DNA from: Yamagishiella unicocca
Taxonomy: Eukaryota; Chlorophyta; Chlorophyceae; Chlamydomonadales; Volvocaceae
DNA length: 64,000 nt
Assembly (NCBI GenBank): GCA_003116995.1
Contig: BDSL01000016.1
Location: forward strand, 124,001 to 188,000
Direction: 5' to 3'
Of this stretch, positions 1 to 10,300 are shown piece by piece. Numbering within the stretch: position 1 is the stretch's first letter; the number at the start of each line of letters is the position of its first letter. Position numbers and translations under genes: made by a program. Below the pieces are notes generated by a model that was not told the origin of the DNA, did not search any database, and saw only the letters and a list, made by a program, of their open reading frames with translations.

Positions 1-2971
1 CTGGTCAGGTACCAACCTGTGGTTGCGCCACTGGGTATGAGAACTACGACGCTACAACCAAGACCTGCACGGGTGAGCATACGCATATTTAGTAGTAGTA
101 TTAGGGCTTGAGCCAAGCAACGGACTTGTTCCCCAACGAACAGGGTGATACCTCCCTTAACGTATGTATGTATGCCTACCTCGCTCTAGGATTATTATTA
201 TTATTATTACATTACACCGGCACTAGGCCTGGCATGTGTTAAGGGGGCGGGCGGGGCGGTGAGGGCATCAGTACACCCTATACGCTCACGCCACCAGTAC
301 CAATACCAATCCACCTCATATCGCTAAGGCCCACGCCACATTGTGGCTGTGGAACACGACCAGTTAGTGCAACTCGCCGGAGGCTGGTGCTCCTGCCACA
401 TCCCTAACTCATATTTGTATCAATTATTGAGATTTAAGCGCTCTCCAGAAACCGGTCTTCCGCCAGCTCCATGTCCAGCATGCCAGCTCCATGTCCAGCA
501 TGCCGCTATGCTTGGTGTACTTGAGTCTCTGGCCTAAGCCCCAACTACTCATACAACAGTTAGTTCTCCCTAACCACACCGATGGCTATTGGCTGCCCGC
601 ACCATCGGGTTCGGTGGCAGGATTCGAACCTGCATCTCCTGTGCAGCACCTTGTGGGAATTGAACCTGGGATCTCCCAGGCCACAAGGATTAGATTTTTC
701 GGGCTCTCCCAATTGAGCTACACCGCTATAGGATTTTTGATTGTTGGGGGCGGGGCCCCCCGAGGCGCTTCGCGCTGGGGCCCCGCCCAAAAAGTGTTCT
801 TTTGATATAGTCTTATGACGATTTCCGCACTGCGGTCGGTGCAGTAGTGCATCGACGCAGTGAACCAAACAGAGATGCGTGGTTAGTGCTGGTTCAAACT
901 TACCTACAGTACACGCACGCACCTAAGATCGCATTTGCATTTACACTATTTACGTGCTTATTATCTGCTCCATGCCTACTTCTGAACTTCGTTTCCCTGA
1001 TGATGTACCGCCCATATGGATGCTGCTCCTCCTGAATGCATGTGATAATGCAGATATTAACGAGTGTGACGTTGTTGGGATCTGCGGAAGGGACAGCACT
1101 ACCACCTGCACTCCTTCGCCGACACCTGGTCAGGTACCAACCTGTGGTTGCGCCACTGGGTATGAGAACTACGACGCTACAACCACGAAGTGCAGCTGTA
1201 AGCCACGCGCACTTTCTTATCATGAGGTTAATCCGAGGGCTTGATAGCTAGCTAGCTACGTAGGTCGTCATGCAAGCAAGTGAAGTGTTGCTTGCCCGCC
1301 CGCCCTACGTGCATGCATAATGCATGCATGCATGCATGCATGCATACATGCATGCATACATGCATACATACATACACTGCAGCTGTGCTGCTGCCTGTTG
1401 CTGTACCGGTCTGCGCCGGCCTCGTGCATGCGCTGCTGCTACTGCTGACCATGCATTTCCTACTTATATATGTACGTAGTTGGTAGTCCTACCTCCTGCA
1501 TGCATGGGCGCACGCACCGCAGGTCGATCGATTTGAGATAGATGCATGGGTGCATGTGACGGACCTGTATGTGTCCCTATCTACTGAACCCCGCCCGCCA
1601 CCTTATTATACCTAGCTAGCATTCCTACTACTCAAAGCCGCTCTATGAGTTGCCACAGAAGCATCATCATATATAGATGAAAACACGCACGCACGCCTAC
1701 ACCTATCTTGTGGCATCGGATTCGAAAGTCATCACTGCCATATATACATACATAGTTGCACATAACGTACATTGACGAAAATGTTCTCACTAATAAAAAT
1801 TATCTACTAGTGATAGTTTTTATAAGTAGAACTACTACGTACTACCGCTGCTACGCTCCCACGCACTCTGCTTACGTATTACCTGCTGGTCCCATCCCGC
1901 TATGTATGCTGGGCTCCCGCTGCTGCGTGCTGATGGTCATGATGGATGGATCTACATACACCTATATATCTATCCTCGCCCGGCATTCGCACGGCCTACC
2001 TCGCGTGCGTGCGTAGTTAAGGGCTACCCGTTCGGGCTGAGACTTGCCGAGGCTGCCCCTGCTCCGGTTCTGCTACCTGGTGACACCAGTTTTTCTAAGT
2101 TTTTTCCTGAAAGATTCGATCTGAAAGCTTTGGGAGCGGAAGTACTGGATTCAAGGAACGCCATCTGGGGACGCTTCACAGCAGGCAGCAATGGTTACGT
2201 GGCTGTTACCGCCTTGGGCCGCTTATGTAACAATGGCCAGGTTGACCCCGTAGTGTACATGTTGGACAGCAGAAGGAGGATCCTCGGTATGAACGACGAC
2301 AGATGGAACCTTTGCTCAGGCTTACTCATCGAGGTCAGCGCAAACACTGATTACATGGTACGTAACAATAAGCTAAATGTACATTGTTTGATCCACGCTA
2401 GGTGTGTTTACCTAGGTACGTACATGCTGTACAGCCATTTTTCCTCCAATATGTTTGCATGCGTGCCTAGGGGGCGGGATAGCGAGCCAAATATATATAG
2501 TAGTAGTTGTCACTAGTAGTAATGGTGTGCTTGCTGTTGCATACCGACCTATCCACATCGGCCAACAGTCGGCACATACTACGTACAAATGCAAGCAAGC
2601 AACATATATATGTATGCACGCACGCATGCACCCATCCACCCTAGCCGGCCATCTGCCGCTACAACAACAGCAGTAGTACTAAGTGTGCCTCGCGTATACG
2701 CCTGCAGGTTGCGCTTGCGGAATACCACAATAGACCTCTCCAAGGCATTACATTTAGCGTATCCTATGTCGGTAAGTTGTATGCTTACTTGCTTGATTGT
2801 AAGCTTATGTCATAGTATGAACTAACGGCCCTTCCTACAGCCCCGGCCCTTCCTACAGCCCCGGCCCTTCCTACAGCCCCGGCCCTTCCTACAGCCCCTC
2901 CTACACCTTCAGTTCCGAGCTATGGTGACTCCATGCAGCAGCCCGAGCCTCCTTCATATTTCGGACAATGA
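1..2971 (+). CDS. Secreted EGF-repeat protein, 3' part of gene (5' end outside window)
   Basis: Five exons join in phase: <1-72, 1054-1197, 2017-2357, 2708-2771 and 2841-2971 (TGA at 2969). Exons 1 and 2 encode calcium-binding EGF-like modules: exon 2 starts DINEC and carries the spaced cysteines (CGCATGYENYD near its end). Exon 3-4 encode a globular domain with pattern GRFTAGSNGYVAV ... CSGLLIEVSA, resembling a PPC-type beta-sandwich, which I do not assign firmly. The last exon is an ALPTAP-type proline repeat ending SYFGQ. EGF modules imply an extracellular or cell-wall/ECM role; that is inference. Introns hold SINE-A, a GC palindrome and ATGC microsatellites. The exon 1197/2017 junction is the least certain, and an exon could be missing there. 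Confidence 0.6.
194..724 (-). mobile_element. SINE-A: tRNA-headed SINE in intron of the EGF gene
   Basis: Read on the minus strand, the element starts GGTGTAGCTCAATTGG (pol III A box, 709-720) and has two B boxes (656-666 and 620-630, GGTTCGAATCC type). A body follows, and the last ~80 bp (295-213) match the 3' end of the 15326-19579 element, closing with a (TAA)n tail at 194-212. Candidate target duplication: GCTCTAGGATT (183-193) and GCTATAGGATT (725-735), 10 of 11 matching. It lies wholly inside the intron 73-1053. Family naming is not possible from sequence alone; tRNA-derived SINEs are known in Chlamydomonas. Confidence 0.7.
748..788. repeat. GC-rich palindrome
   Basis: Arms GGGCGGGGCCCC (748-759) and GGGGCCCCGCCC (777-788) are perfect 12-bp inverted copies around an 17-base centre that itself contains GCGCTTCGCGC. 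It sits just upstream of SINE-A in the same intron. Similar GC palindromes are known repeats in volvocine organelle and nuclear DNA; which family this is cannot be told here. Confidence 0.7.
1310..1376. repeat. ATGC/ATAC microsatellite in intron
   Basis: A run of ATGC and ATAC tetranucleotides within the intron 1198-2016 of the EGF gene. The antisense and sense ORFs it creates (CMHACMH-type) are repeat artefacts. Confidence 0.8.
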
Positions 2972-3480
2972 CAATTTGATCAGCCTGTACCTTCAGTTCC
3001 GAGCTATGGTGTCTTCAAGCAATTGATAATTATAATAATAATAATAGTGTCGCTGGGCGTAGCCCTAGCGTGCGTTAAGGGGGTGGGGAACTGAAGGGGT
3101 CTCCCCCCTGTGTGCTCGCACGCACCACCGTGGGAAGCAAAGGTGTCACAGCCCCCCTAAGCCCCTTGTGTCGTGTGGGTGTGGCCGCCCATTTTGTGTC
3201 GGCACTGGATTATGCTTCCCATGCTATTCACCGCGTGCTTGTGTAGTCTCATGCAGCATCCCTCGGCGTTGCCTGGTGTTGCCCCAGGCTTGATGAGGAG
3301 GGGCTTAAGCGAGTGTGTTTGGGAAGGTGCCTAGGGTAACAATGTCCGTGTCGGTGTAGTGCACCGTCCAGCCTGCCCGCTATAGTGCCTTCAAGTAATA
3401 AGCAGCTCGAGCCTCTTTCATCCATTTCGGACAAATACGAATTTGATCGGCCTGTACCCTCAGTTCCATTCCGAACTATG
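2893..3480 (+). repeat. ~85-bp tandem repeat at the 3' end of the EGF gene, split by SINE-B
   Basis: A unit beginning ACCTTCAGTTCCGAGCTATG occurs at about 2900, 2985 and 3460, with CTCGAGCCT, TTTCGGACAA and TTTGATC(A/G)G(CCTGTACC) landmarks in each. The first unit is coding up to the stop at 2969-2971. The second is split by SINE-B. Relative to the later copy, unit 1 lacks one base next to the stop, so the reading frame differs between copies. Confidence 0.65.
3024..3388 (-). mobile_element. SINE-B: (ATT)n-tailed SINE-like insertion
   Basis: Flanked by CTTCAAGCAAT (3013-3023) and CTTCAAGTAAT (3389-3399), 10 of 11 matching. On the minus strand it ends in (ATT)n, preceded by a segment (CTTAACGCACGCTAGGGC) resembling the 3' ends of SINE-A and SINE-D. 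Removing it restores the 85-bp host repeat unit, which supports the borders. No tRNA head was recognised, so it is probably 5' truncated or a different subfamily. Confidence 0.6.
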
Positions 3481-3499
3481 GTGACTGTTGAAGTGGCTG

Positions 3500-4208
3500 A
3501 ATGCATGTGTACTGTCCACAGACGGAGTTGTAACAGAGCTCGTGCTCAATCAAGCGACACGTGTAAGCCTCACACAGCTAGCCTTTATTAGTGATACAGA
3601 GCTGTAGAACCTAGGCAACACGGAGCTGCCGTGAAGTATGTACCCTGAATAAATAGAGGTAGATAGCCCAAGGTATGTAGGTGGCAGAATCTAACATATC
3701 CCATCCGCAACAGGTAGCATACGTAATCCAACACATACTAGCATACCACGCAGCCAAAGTCCAAGCAAGCTTGGTGGTAGTGAGAACTACAGGTTAGAGT
3801 ACAAGCGAGCCATCTTAGAGACAGCGAACGGCCGACGCCGTACACACAGTTGACGTCCTCAAGGCCTCGTCATACGTAGCCATAACTAATAACCTCCATT
3901 CAACCGATGAAACATCAGCGGGACCACTACCATCTAGTAGCCAAAGCTACCACTGACACACAGTCAGTGCGCCCGGTTGCCGAAGCACCCGCCGTTGCAC
4001 GCACTCACACCGTGTAGCAGGTGTACGACAAATGTACGGCCCTTGCGAACACGCGCGCCCTAAGCGCGCAACGCGCTTTCCCAGCATCTCGAGAAGCCTT
4101 TGGCTGCTCGCCTGCTACACACCGACAGGAGTGACAGTCACGCCATACAGGCGTAACTCTATCTATCTGCACCGCGCCACACAGGCGTGATACGTACGTA
4201 ATACAACA
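3500..4208 (-). mobile_element. Degenerate Gypsy 3' LTR and flank
   Basis: On the minus strand, immediately after the chromodomain relic, the sequence reads polypurine then TGTTGTATTACG, the same junction as the intact element's 3' LTR (11475). The presumed LTR therefore begins at 4208 and runs to lower coordinates; its far end was not located. Weak similarity to the intact LTR (a CAGTGGTAGC stretch, CGGTTGA) is visible near 3900-3960. No gene is seen in 3500-4200. Confidence 0.45.
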
Positions 4209-4209
4209 A

Positions 4210-4398
4210 CTACCCCCCCTCTGCTGGACGCAGCATCCTCGCTGAGTCCTTAGCCCGCGTCCGGGCGGCTTCAAGCTCTGCTGCCATATCTGGAGTAAAG
4301 TTCTTTGCCGGTTCCCAACTGTTGTCCTCCGACGGGAAGCCAGCCCACTTGACCAGGTACTCGTGCACGTCAGCTGCGCTTGCGTCGCCCATAACCAA
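4210..4398 (-). pseudogene. Gypsy chromodomain relic
   Basis: The minus strand encodes HEYLVKWAGFPSEDNSWEP and AKNFTPDM, clearly homologous to the C-terminal chromodomain of the intact Gypsy Pol (HEYLVKWKNY..., RNFTPDM at 11300-11380). The stop TAG at 4210-4212 abuts the polypurine tract and LTR start, as in the intact element. No integrase or RT of this copy is recognisable upstream (4400-5100), so this is a 3' fragment. Confidence 0.8.
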
Positions 4399-4689
4399 AC
4401 CGCCAAACGCAATAATCCAAACCGCGCTCCACAGTAAAGATAGACGGAACTAACGATTGGTTAGTTACTGATCCAAGAGGCAGGTAGGTACGTAGGGGTA
4501 TTGGTGGACTAAGGCTTACTTCCTCACTACTGTACAGCCGTAGCTGTATCTGACACATGGAAGGTAGGGTGAATAATGCGCATATATATCAGCGGCAGGC
4601 AACTGCAACAGTAGTTCGCTTTATCTTACTTAAGCTTATCAGTGGCAGGCAAGCAACTACTGCAACATACAATAGTTCGCTCTATCTTA

Positions 4690-4868
4690 CTTACTCTTGC
4701 CGACCATAGCCTTATCTGACCGTAACTAACTAAATTAACTATCTTACTTACGGTTCGGCGTTACTGAGTAACTGCATCTTACTTACTTACGGTTCGAAGT
4801 TACTGAACATCGTCCCACGCACGGGGCTTCGCACCTTTGCTTCGCTGTGACACTGCTGGTCACTGGTA
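4690..4868 (+). repeat. Diverged plus-strand Gypsy LTR fragment
   Basis: Matches the middle of the intact LTR in order (CTTACTTACTCTTGCCGACC, GGGGCTTCGCACCTTTG, GGTCACTGGTAG) with substitutions and small indels; similarity stops at 4868. Upstream, 4575-4690 is a ~90-bp duplicated segment (GGCAGGCAA... TAGTTCGCT). Downstream, 4869-5113 is rich in CTTGAG/CTCAAG with no gene seen. Confidence 0.6.
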
Positions 4869-5113
4869 GCACTCGGGGAACGGCCGTCTCTTGAGGAGGC
4901 GTCTTATCTCTTGAACATCCCTTGAGGGGCTGTTGAGGGACTCTCTAGCAGCCCTTTGCCTGCAGCTCAAGAGACCTGGCGGAATGCTAAAGGAGTTCAC
5001 CCCAGAGACGACTGAAGGGACGCTCAAGAATATCGTAAGGGAACTGCTGAAGATGGATAAGCTCAAGGGCAGCTCCTAAGAAGGATTAAAGTTCAAGAGG
5101 ACAGCTCTAGAAC

Positions 5114-5529
5114 TGTTGTATTACGGTACCAGTTAGGCCTGTCAGTCTCCCTTGCCTACTCACTGCTTACTTCCTCTTACTTATCCTTACTTCACTTAAC
5201 CTTACTTACTCTTGCCGACCGGAGTCTTATCTGGCCGTAACTAACTTAACTGCAGCTTACTTGTGGTTCGACGTTACTGAACGTCGACCCACGGGGCTTC
5301 GCACCTTTGCGTCGCCGTGACACTGGTCACTGGTAGAAGTCTCCTTGACTTCCGTCTTACTTGTCTATCGGTTGATACTTGGCGGTCTTCGCCTAACGCT
5401 GACTGTAGCGGGTTCGCCGGTCGTGCTGTACGACCGCCCACCAGTGGAGCCCTTCGCTCTAGCTTATCTTTGGCACTTCGCCCAACCGGTAGTTATCTCT
5501 ACCACCTCTAAAGGACTGGTGGTACAACA
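5114..5529 (+). repeat. 5' LTR
   Basis: Starts TGTTGTATTACGG, ends GGTACAACA. Contains many (T)TACTT repeats in its first 150 bp. Identical over 416 bp to 11475-11890. Confidence 0.95.
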
Positions 5530-5530
5530 G

Positions 5531-5548
5531 TGGTATCGAGACGGCCTT
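5531..5548 (+). promoter_or_regulatory. Primer-binding-site-like sequence and start of leader
   Basis: TGGTATCGAGAC begins one base after the 5' LTR; the TGGTATC start resembles initiator-tRNA-type primer sites, but the match to a real algal tRNA was not tested. The leader 5549-5819 holds a 22-codon upstream ORF (ATG at 5601) and nothing else recognised. Confidence 0.5.
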
Positions 5549-5819
5549 CCTGGCGTCTCGCAAACTCTCTCAAACGCTTCCTAACGCTTCCGCATCTTCG
5601 ATGTCCGACCTGATGGACCTCCACATCCACCTGGCAAACCCCGATCTGACTATGGGTATGCGCGCTTGACTGATTCACGCTTATTCGTGTTCTTTCCTTC
5701 GCGTTGTGCCTACTTACTAGCTGTCTTCGCAGAGGAGTCGATCTTCCTAGCCGGTGGTGAGGCGTCTCGCACTCGCGACGCCGGTACGCAAGCTACTTTG
5801 TCTTATAGCACCGGTACGC

Positions 5820-7334
5820 ATGGAACGCCTCTTCGCACTCGGCAGTGGCCGGCGCACTCAGGGACACTTGGGTCGAACTGTCGCCATCCCTGCGCCTGCT
5901 GCCGTTGGTCCTCTTGCTGCCCCTGTCGATGTCCCTGCTCCTGTCCTGAATCCCGTAGCTGCTCCACTTGCCGGGATTGCTAACGCTGGAGTAGGGATCC
6001 CTCCGGCGCTCGGTCTGCCGCCCGCACTTGCTGGCGCTAACTTGCTCGGGCCGGTTTTGTTTCAGCCTGTCCCCGCTAATCAACAACCGCATGCGCTTCC
6101 TTTTGTGCCGTTTCCCGCGCCTCCTGCGCCCCTTGCCGCGCCGGTGTCGAACTTTGCACACGCCCATGCCGTTGTTGCGACTAACGCTGGACTGGCCGCG
6201 CCTTACCTCGCAGCTGCCCAGACGGACGACATGCCGCCTGTGCCGCCTTCTGTAACCCACGCGCCGCCCACTTTGGCTGCGGCGTCCATCGGTCATCAGG
6301 CCACTTCGGCTGGCGGCCCTTCTTCGGGTGACCTTCCGCGGGTTAGTATTCCACCGCCGGTACTTAACCTAGATGAGCGGCTAGATTCTAAGAAGACGTC
6401 TGCCCGCGTTCGGTCCTTCCTTCGCGATGTTCGACTGTTCTTTTCGGTCGTGTCCTGGGGCCGCCATGAGTCTTCCTGCCTTCTGTATATGTCGCAAGCG
6501 TTGCGTGGTATCGCGAAGCTGTGGTACGACGAGTGGTCTCTTTCCCAGCCCGCGTCCCGCTTGACCGTACAGTCCGTTATCGATGCGCTTACCATTCGCT
6601 TCGCGCCCCAAATCCAGACCTTAGAGACTGAAGCACGTTATCGCCTTCGTGACCTTTCCTTTCGCATGACTTCCGGCGAGACCGTTGCTGCCTATCAGAG
6701 CCGACTCGAGGCGATCCTCTCCGAAATCCCTTCGGTGACGGAGGAGGAACGCCGGTTTTGGTTCCTGGAAGGCCTTTCCGCTAGCTTGGCACCTGCCTGC
6801 GCGTCTGACTTTCACGGCCGTCCCTTTTCCTCGTATTCCGACTTGGTTCAGCATGCCATCGGCGAGGAAGCCAAGGCCTTCGTCCGCCGGCGCACCCAAT
6901 CCTCTTTGCGCTCTCACGCTGCCATCTTACAGGCCGTTCCCGACTTTGAGGACGACGCCGACGACGTGCCGCCTGCCAAGAAGCCGCGTGGCGCGCCTCG
7001 CGCTGCTGCTGCTGCCGTTGCTCCGCGTGGGGGTCGCGGGGGTCGCGGGGGTCGGGGGGGCCGCAGCGGCCGCTCCGGCCGTGGCCGTCACGGGGGCTGT
7101 GGGCAGCCGGATGCGGGGGCGATGGAGGTGGACCCCTTGGCCGTGCTAACGCAGTTTTTTGATCAGCATGGTCGCGCGCTGCCCCTGGGCACGGTTCGCG
7201 CGATGATTGCTGACCACCAGTGTTTCTCCTGCGGGTCTAAGGAGCACGCCTACGCGCAGTGTGACAAACTTAGCCCGGCTGCGATTGCGGGGCAGGCTGC
7301 GTACAACGCGCGCAAGGCCGCCAAGCGGGAATAG
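5820..7334 (+). CDS. gag: Gypsy Gag
   Basis: A 504-aa structural protein if started at the first in-frame ATG (5820); the frame is open back to 5754. The N-terminal third is Pro/Ala-rich, followed by a retrotransposon-gag region (WYDEW, FRMTSGETVAAYQSRL, FLEGL, DLVQHAIGEEAK), a basic Gly/Arg-rich stretch (7000-7100) and a CCHC zinc knuckle CFSCGSKEHAYAQC near the C terminus for RNA packaging. It ends in TAG at 7332-7334, in the same frame as pol. Related gag relics lie on the minus strand at 19592-19850. Confidence 0.9.
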   Translation: MERLFALGSGRRTQGHLGRTVAIPAPAAVGPLAAPVDVPAPVLNPVAAPLAGIANAGVGIPPALGLPPALAGANLLGPVLFQPVPANQQPHALPFVPFPAPPAPLAAPVSNFAHAHAVVATNAGLAAPYLAAAQTDDMPPVPPSVTHAPPTLAAASIGHQATSAGGPSSGDLPRVSIPPPVLNLDERLDSKKTSARVRSFLRDVRLFFSVVSWGRHESSCLLYMSQALRGIAKLWYDEWSLSQPASRLTVQSVIDALTIRFAPQIQTLETEARYRLRDLSFRMTSGETVAAYQSRLEAILSEIPSVTEEERRFWFLEGLSASLAPACASDFHGRPFSSYSDLVQHAIGEEAKAFVRRRTQSSLRSHAAILQAVPDFEDDADDVPPAKKPRGAPRAAAAAVAPRGGRGGRGGRGGRSGRSGRGRHGGCGQPDAGAMEVDPLAVLTQFFDQHGRALPLGTVRAMIADHQCFSCGSKEHAYAQCDKLSPAAIAGQAAYNARKAAKRE

Positions 7335-10300
7335 GGGGTTGCTCAGGTGCTGTCGGGGGGTTCCTCGCCTGAGTTGTTGCCTCCACCGCCTGACTTGATT
7401 GTTCGCCGCCCTGTTCGGGCTCTGCTGCCTTCTGCATTAACTGAGTTGGAGACTTCCGTGGGTCGCCCGTTCACGTTTGATGCCGTCGCTGTTTGCGCTG
7501 GTTTCGACTCTTCTTGTAACCTATTCGCGCCCCGCGGTCGTTCTTTCTCCTCCGTTGATGTTGGCGGTCACACAATCCTGGCGGTTCCCTCCACCGTTTC
7601 GCACTTGCGTTCATTGCTTTCTCACTACCGTGCATGCAAGCGTCGCCGACCTGACTCCGCCTTGGCCCTCTTGGTTCCGGCTCACGTCGCCGCGCGCAGC
7701 GCCGCGCTCCTCTCAGGTATGCGTTGTCTTCGTCGCTTTGCTGCCGGTACGTCTCTGTTTGCTGGCTTGTCTGTTGATGGTCGTACCGTTACCCTGCCTG
7801 GCCTGCCTTATGCCGCCGAGCTTTGGTACGACGTCGCACTGCCCTGTTCCGCTCCGCCTTCTGAGCCCTTTGTCTCTTCTTTGGCAGTTGCTTCTTCCCT
7901 TTCGACAGGTGGTTCGTTGCCTGTGATCCCTGTCACTGCTGTCAACCTCGCCCTTACTGCCTTGCTCGACTCGGGTGCCAGCCACGACTTCATCGGTGCT
8001 CCCGTCGTCCACCGCCTTGGTTTGCCTATTCGGCCGTGCTCCTGGTCGCACGTTCACCTCGCTGACGGTGGTAAGCAGGCTATCTTGGGCCAGGTTACGC
8101 TTCGCCTTTCTGTAGGCTCCCTTCGCCTTACTGTTACCCCGTACGTGCTTGCCGAGCTGACTGATGCCGCTTCGTACATCTTGGGTTCTGCTACTTTGCA
8201 AAAGCACTTTGCTGTTATGGACTATGCTGCACGTTCGTTGTTGCTGCGCTCTGCCCGTGGGTCGCCGTGTCGCGTGTCTTGGCTCGCGTCGCCGGCTCAG
8301 GGGGGGCCACCCGCTGCGGATGCTGCGCCGTGCGTGAATTTCGCCGCTGCTGCTCTGCTCGCTGCCTCTGCTTCCGTCGCTTCGGGCTCTTCTGCGCGCC
8401 CCACTGTCACGAGCTGCGGTCGTAAGGAGGCTATGCGATGGCTCCGTAAGGGTGCCCATGCGTTGCTTGTCCGCCCTACTGTTCACCTTAACGCTGCTGC
8501 TGTGCCAGCTGAGACGCAGGATCCAGCTGTCGCGTCGCTTCTTAGCGAATACGCAGACGTTTTCCGCGAGATCCCCGGGCTTCCTCCGGTCCGACCCGTG
8601 GACCATACCATCCCTTTGACTCCAGGCGCTCAGCCCGTTTCGCGTCCAATGTATCGCTTGAGTCCCTTGGAGCTCGACGAGGTTAAACGGCAAGTAACTG
8701 ACTTGCTTGCTAAAGGTATGATTCGTCCCAGCACGTCCCCTTACTCTGCCCCGATCCTGTTCGTGGGTAAGAAGGACGGGAGTCTGCGCATGTGCATTGA
8801 CTACCGTGGCTTGAACGCGGTGACTGTGAAGAATCGCTACCCTTTGCCTCGCGTCGACGACTTGCTTGACAAACTGCGTGGGTCTGCTTACTTTAGCTCC
8901 ATTGATCTGCAGCAGGGCTACAACCAGATTCGCATTGCTGACTCCGATATCCCTGCCACGGCCTTTCGCACGCCCTTTGGTCACTTTGAGTACACTGTGT
9001 TGAGCTTTGGCTTGGTTAACGCCCCTGCCACCTTCCAAGCTTGCATGGACCGTATGCTCAGGCCGTACATCGATAAGTTTGTCGTGTGCTACCTGGACGA
9101 TATCCTGATTTACTCCAAAACCAAGGAAGAGCACTTGCATCACCTTCGTATGGTCCTGGACGTTCTTCGCAAACACCAGCTTTACGCCAAACTTTCCAAG
9201 TGCCACTGGGTGCAGGAGCAGGTCGAATACCTTGGCCACGTGGTGTCGGCGGATGGTATTCGCATGGATCCTCGTAAGGTTGCTGCCGTGCGTGACTGGC
9301 CTGTCCCTTCCGGTGTCCAGGAGCTTCGCAAGTTTTTGGGTCTTACCAACTACTTCCGTAAGTTTGTCGCGCGCTACTCGATCGTTGCTGCGCCCCTTAC
9401 TTCCCTGACGCGCCAGAATGCTTTTCTGTCCGCTGCCGCCTGGACTCCTGCTTGTCAACTTGCTTTCGATGAACTTAAGCGTGCTGTCGCTGAGGACATT
9501 GTTTTGAGCTTTCCCGACTACTCCGCGCCTTTTCGTGTCGAGTTGCTTACCGACGCCTCCTTGCACGGTTCGGGTGCTGTCTTGCTGCAAAACGGTCGTC
9601 CTGTTGCCTTTGCCAGTAAAAAGTTTTCCTCCGCAGAGCGTAACTACACAACGGGTGAACAAGAGCTCCTTGCGGTTGTCCACGCCCTTCGCGAGTGGCG
9701 CTGCTATCTTGAGGGCCGTTCCTTTGTGGTCAAGACCGATCACAAGCCGCTTACTTACTTGCAGGGTGTGCCTACTTTGAACCGCCGGCAGGCTCGCTGG
9801 ATGGAGTTCATGGCCCGGTTCAACTTCACTTGGGAGTATCTTGCCGGTACCCTTAACATTGCTGACGCCCTTAGTCGCCACCCGTCCCTCTTTTCGGCTG
9901 TACTGTCCGTCGTTACACGTCGCCAGTCCGCCGCTTCGGAACTTACTGTCTCAGGGTTCGCCTCGCGCCTTATCGCGGCTTACGCAACGGACCCGTGGTT
10001 CACTGACTCTGATAACACCTCGTCCCTTACCTGCGAGCGTGGCCTTTGGCTTCGCACCACCGGTGATCAGCGCCTGGTGGTTGTGCCCAACGATGATCAA
10101 CTTCGCCACGACATCCTGACTCGCTGCCATTCGGACCCTCTTTCCGGTCATCCTGGTGTTTTCCGCTTGGTGGACCTCGTTCGTCGCACCTTTTGGTGGT
10201 CCAGCCTGGTTCGCGACGCCGCGCGCTTCGTGGAACGCTGTGACACCTGCCAACGCAACAAGCCTTTGTCCGGTAAACCTCATGGGCTTCTCCAGCCTCT

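Noticed and set aside
600..730. A functional tRNA gene on the minus strand
   Set aside because: A and B boxes are present, but spacing, a duplicated B box, the downstream body and a TAA tail show a tRNA-derived SINE.
7713..9881. 722-codon antisense ORF inside pol
   Set aside because: It is the mirror of a GC-rich, codon-biased pol gene with unambiguous sense-strand protease/RT/RNase H motifs; the antisense product has no domain.
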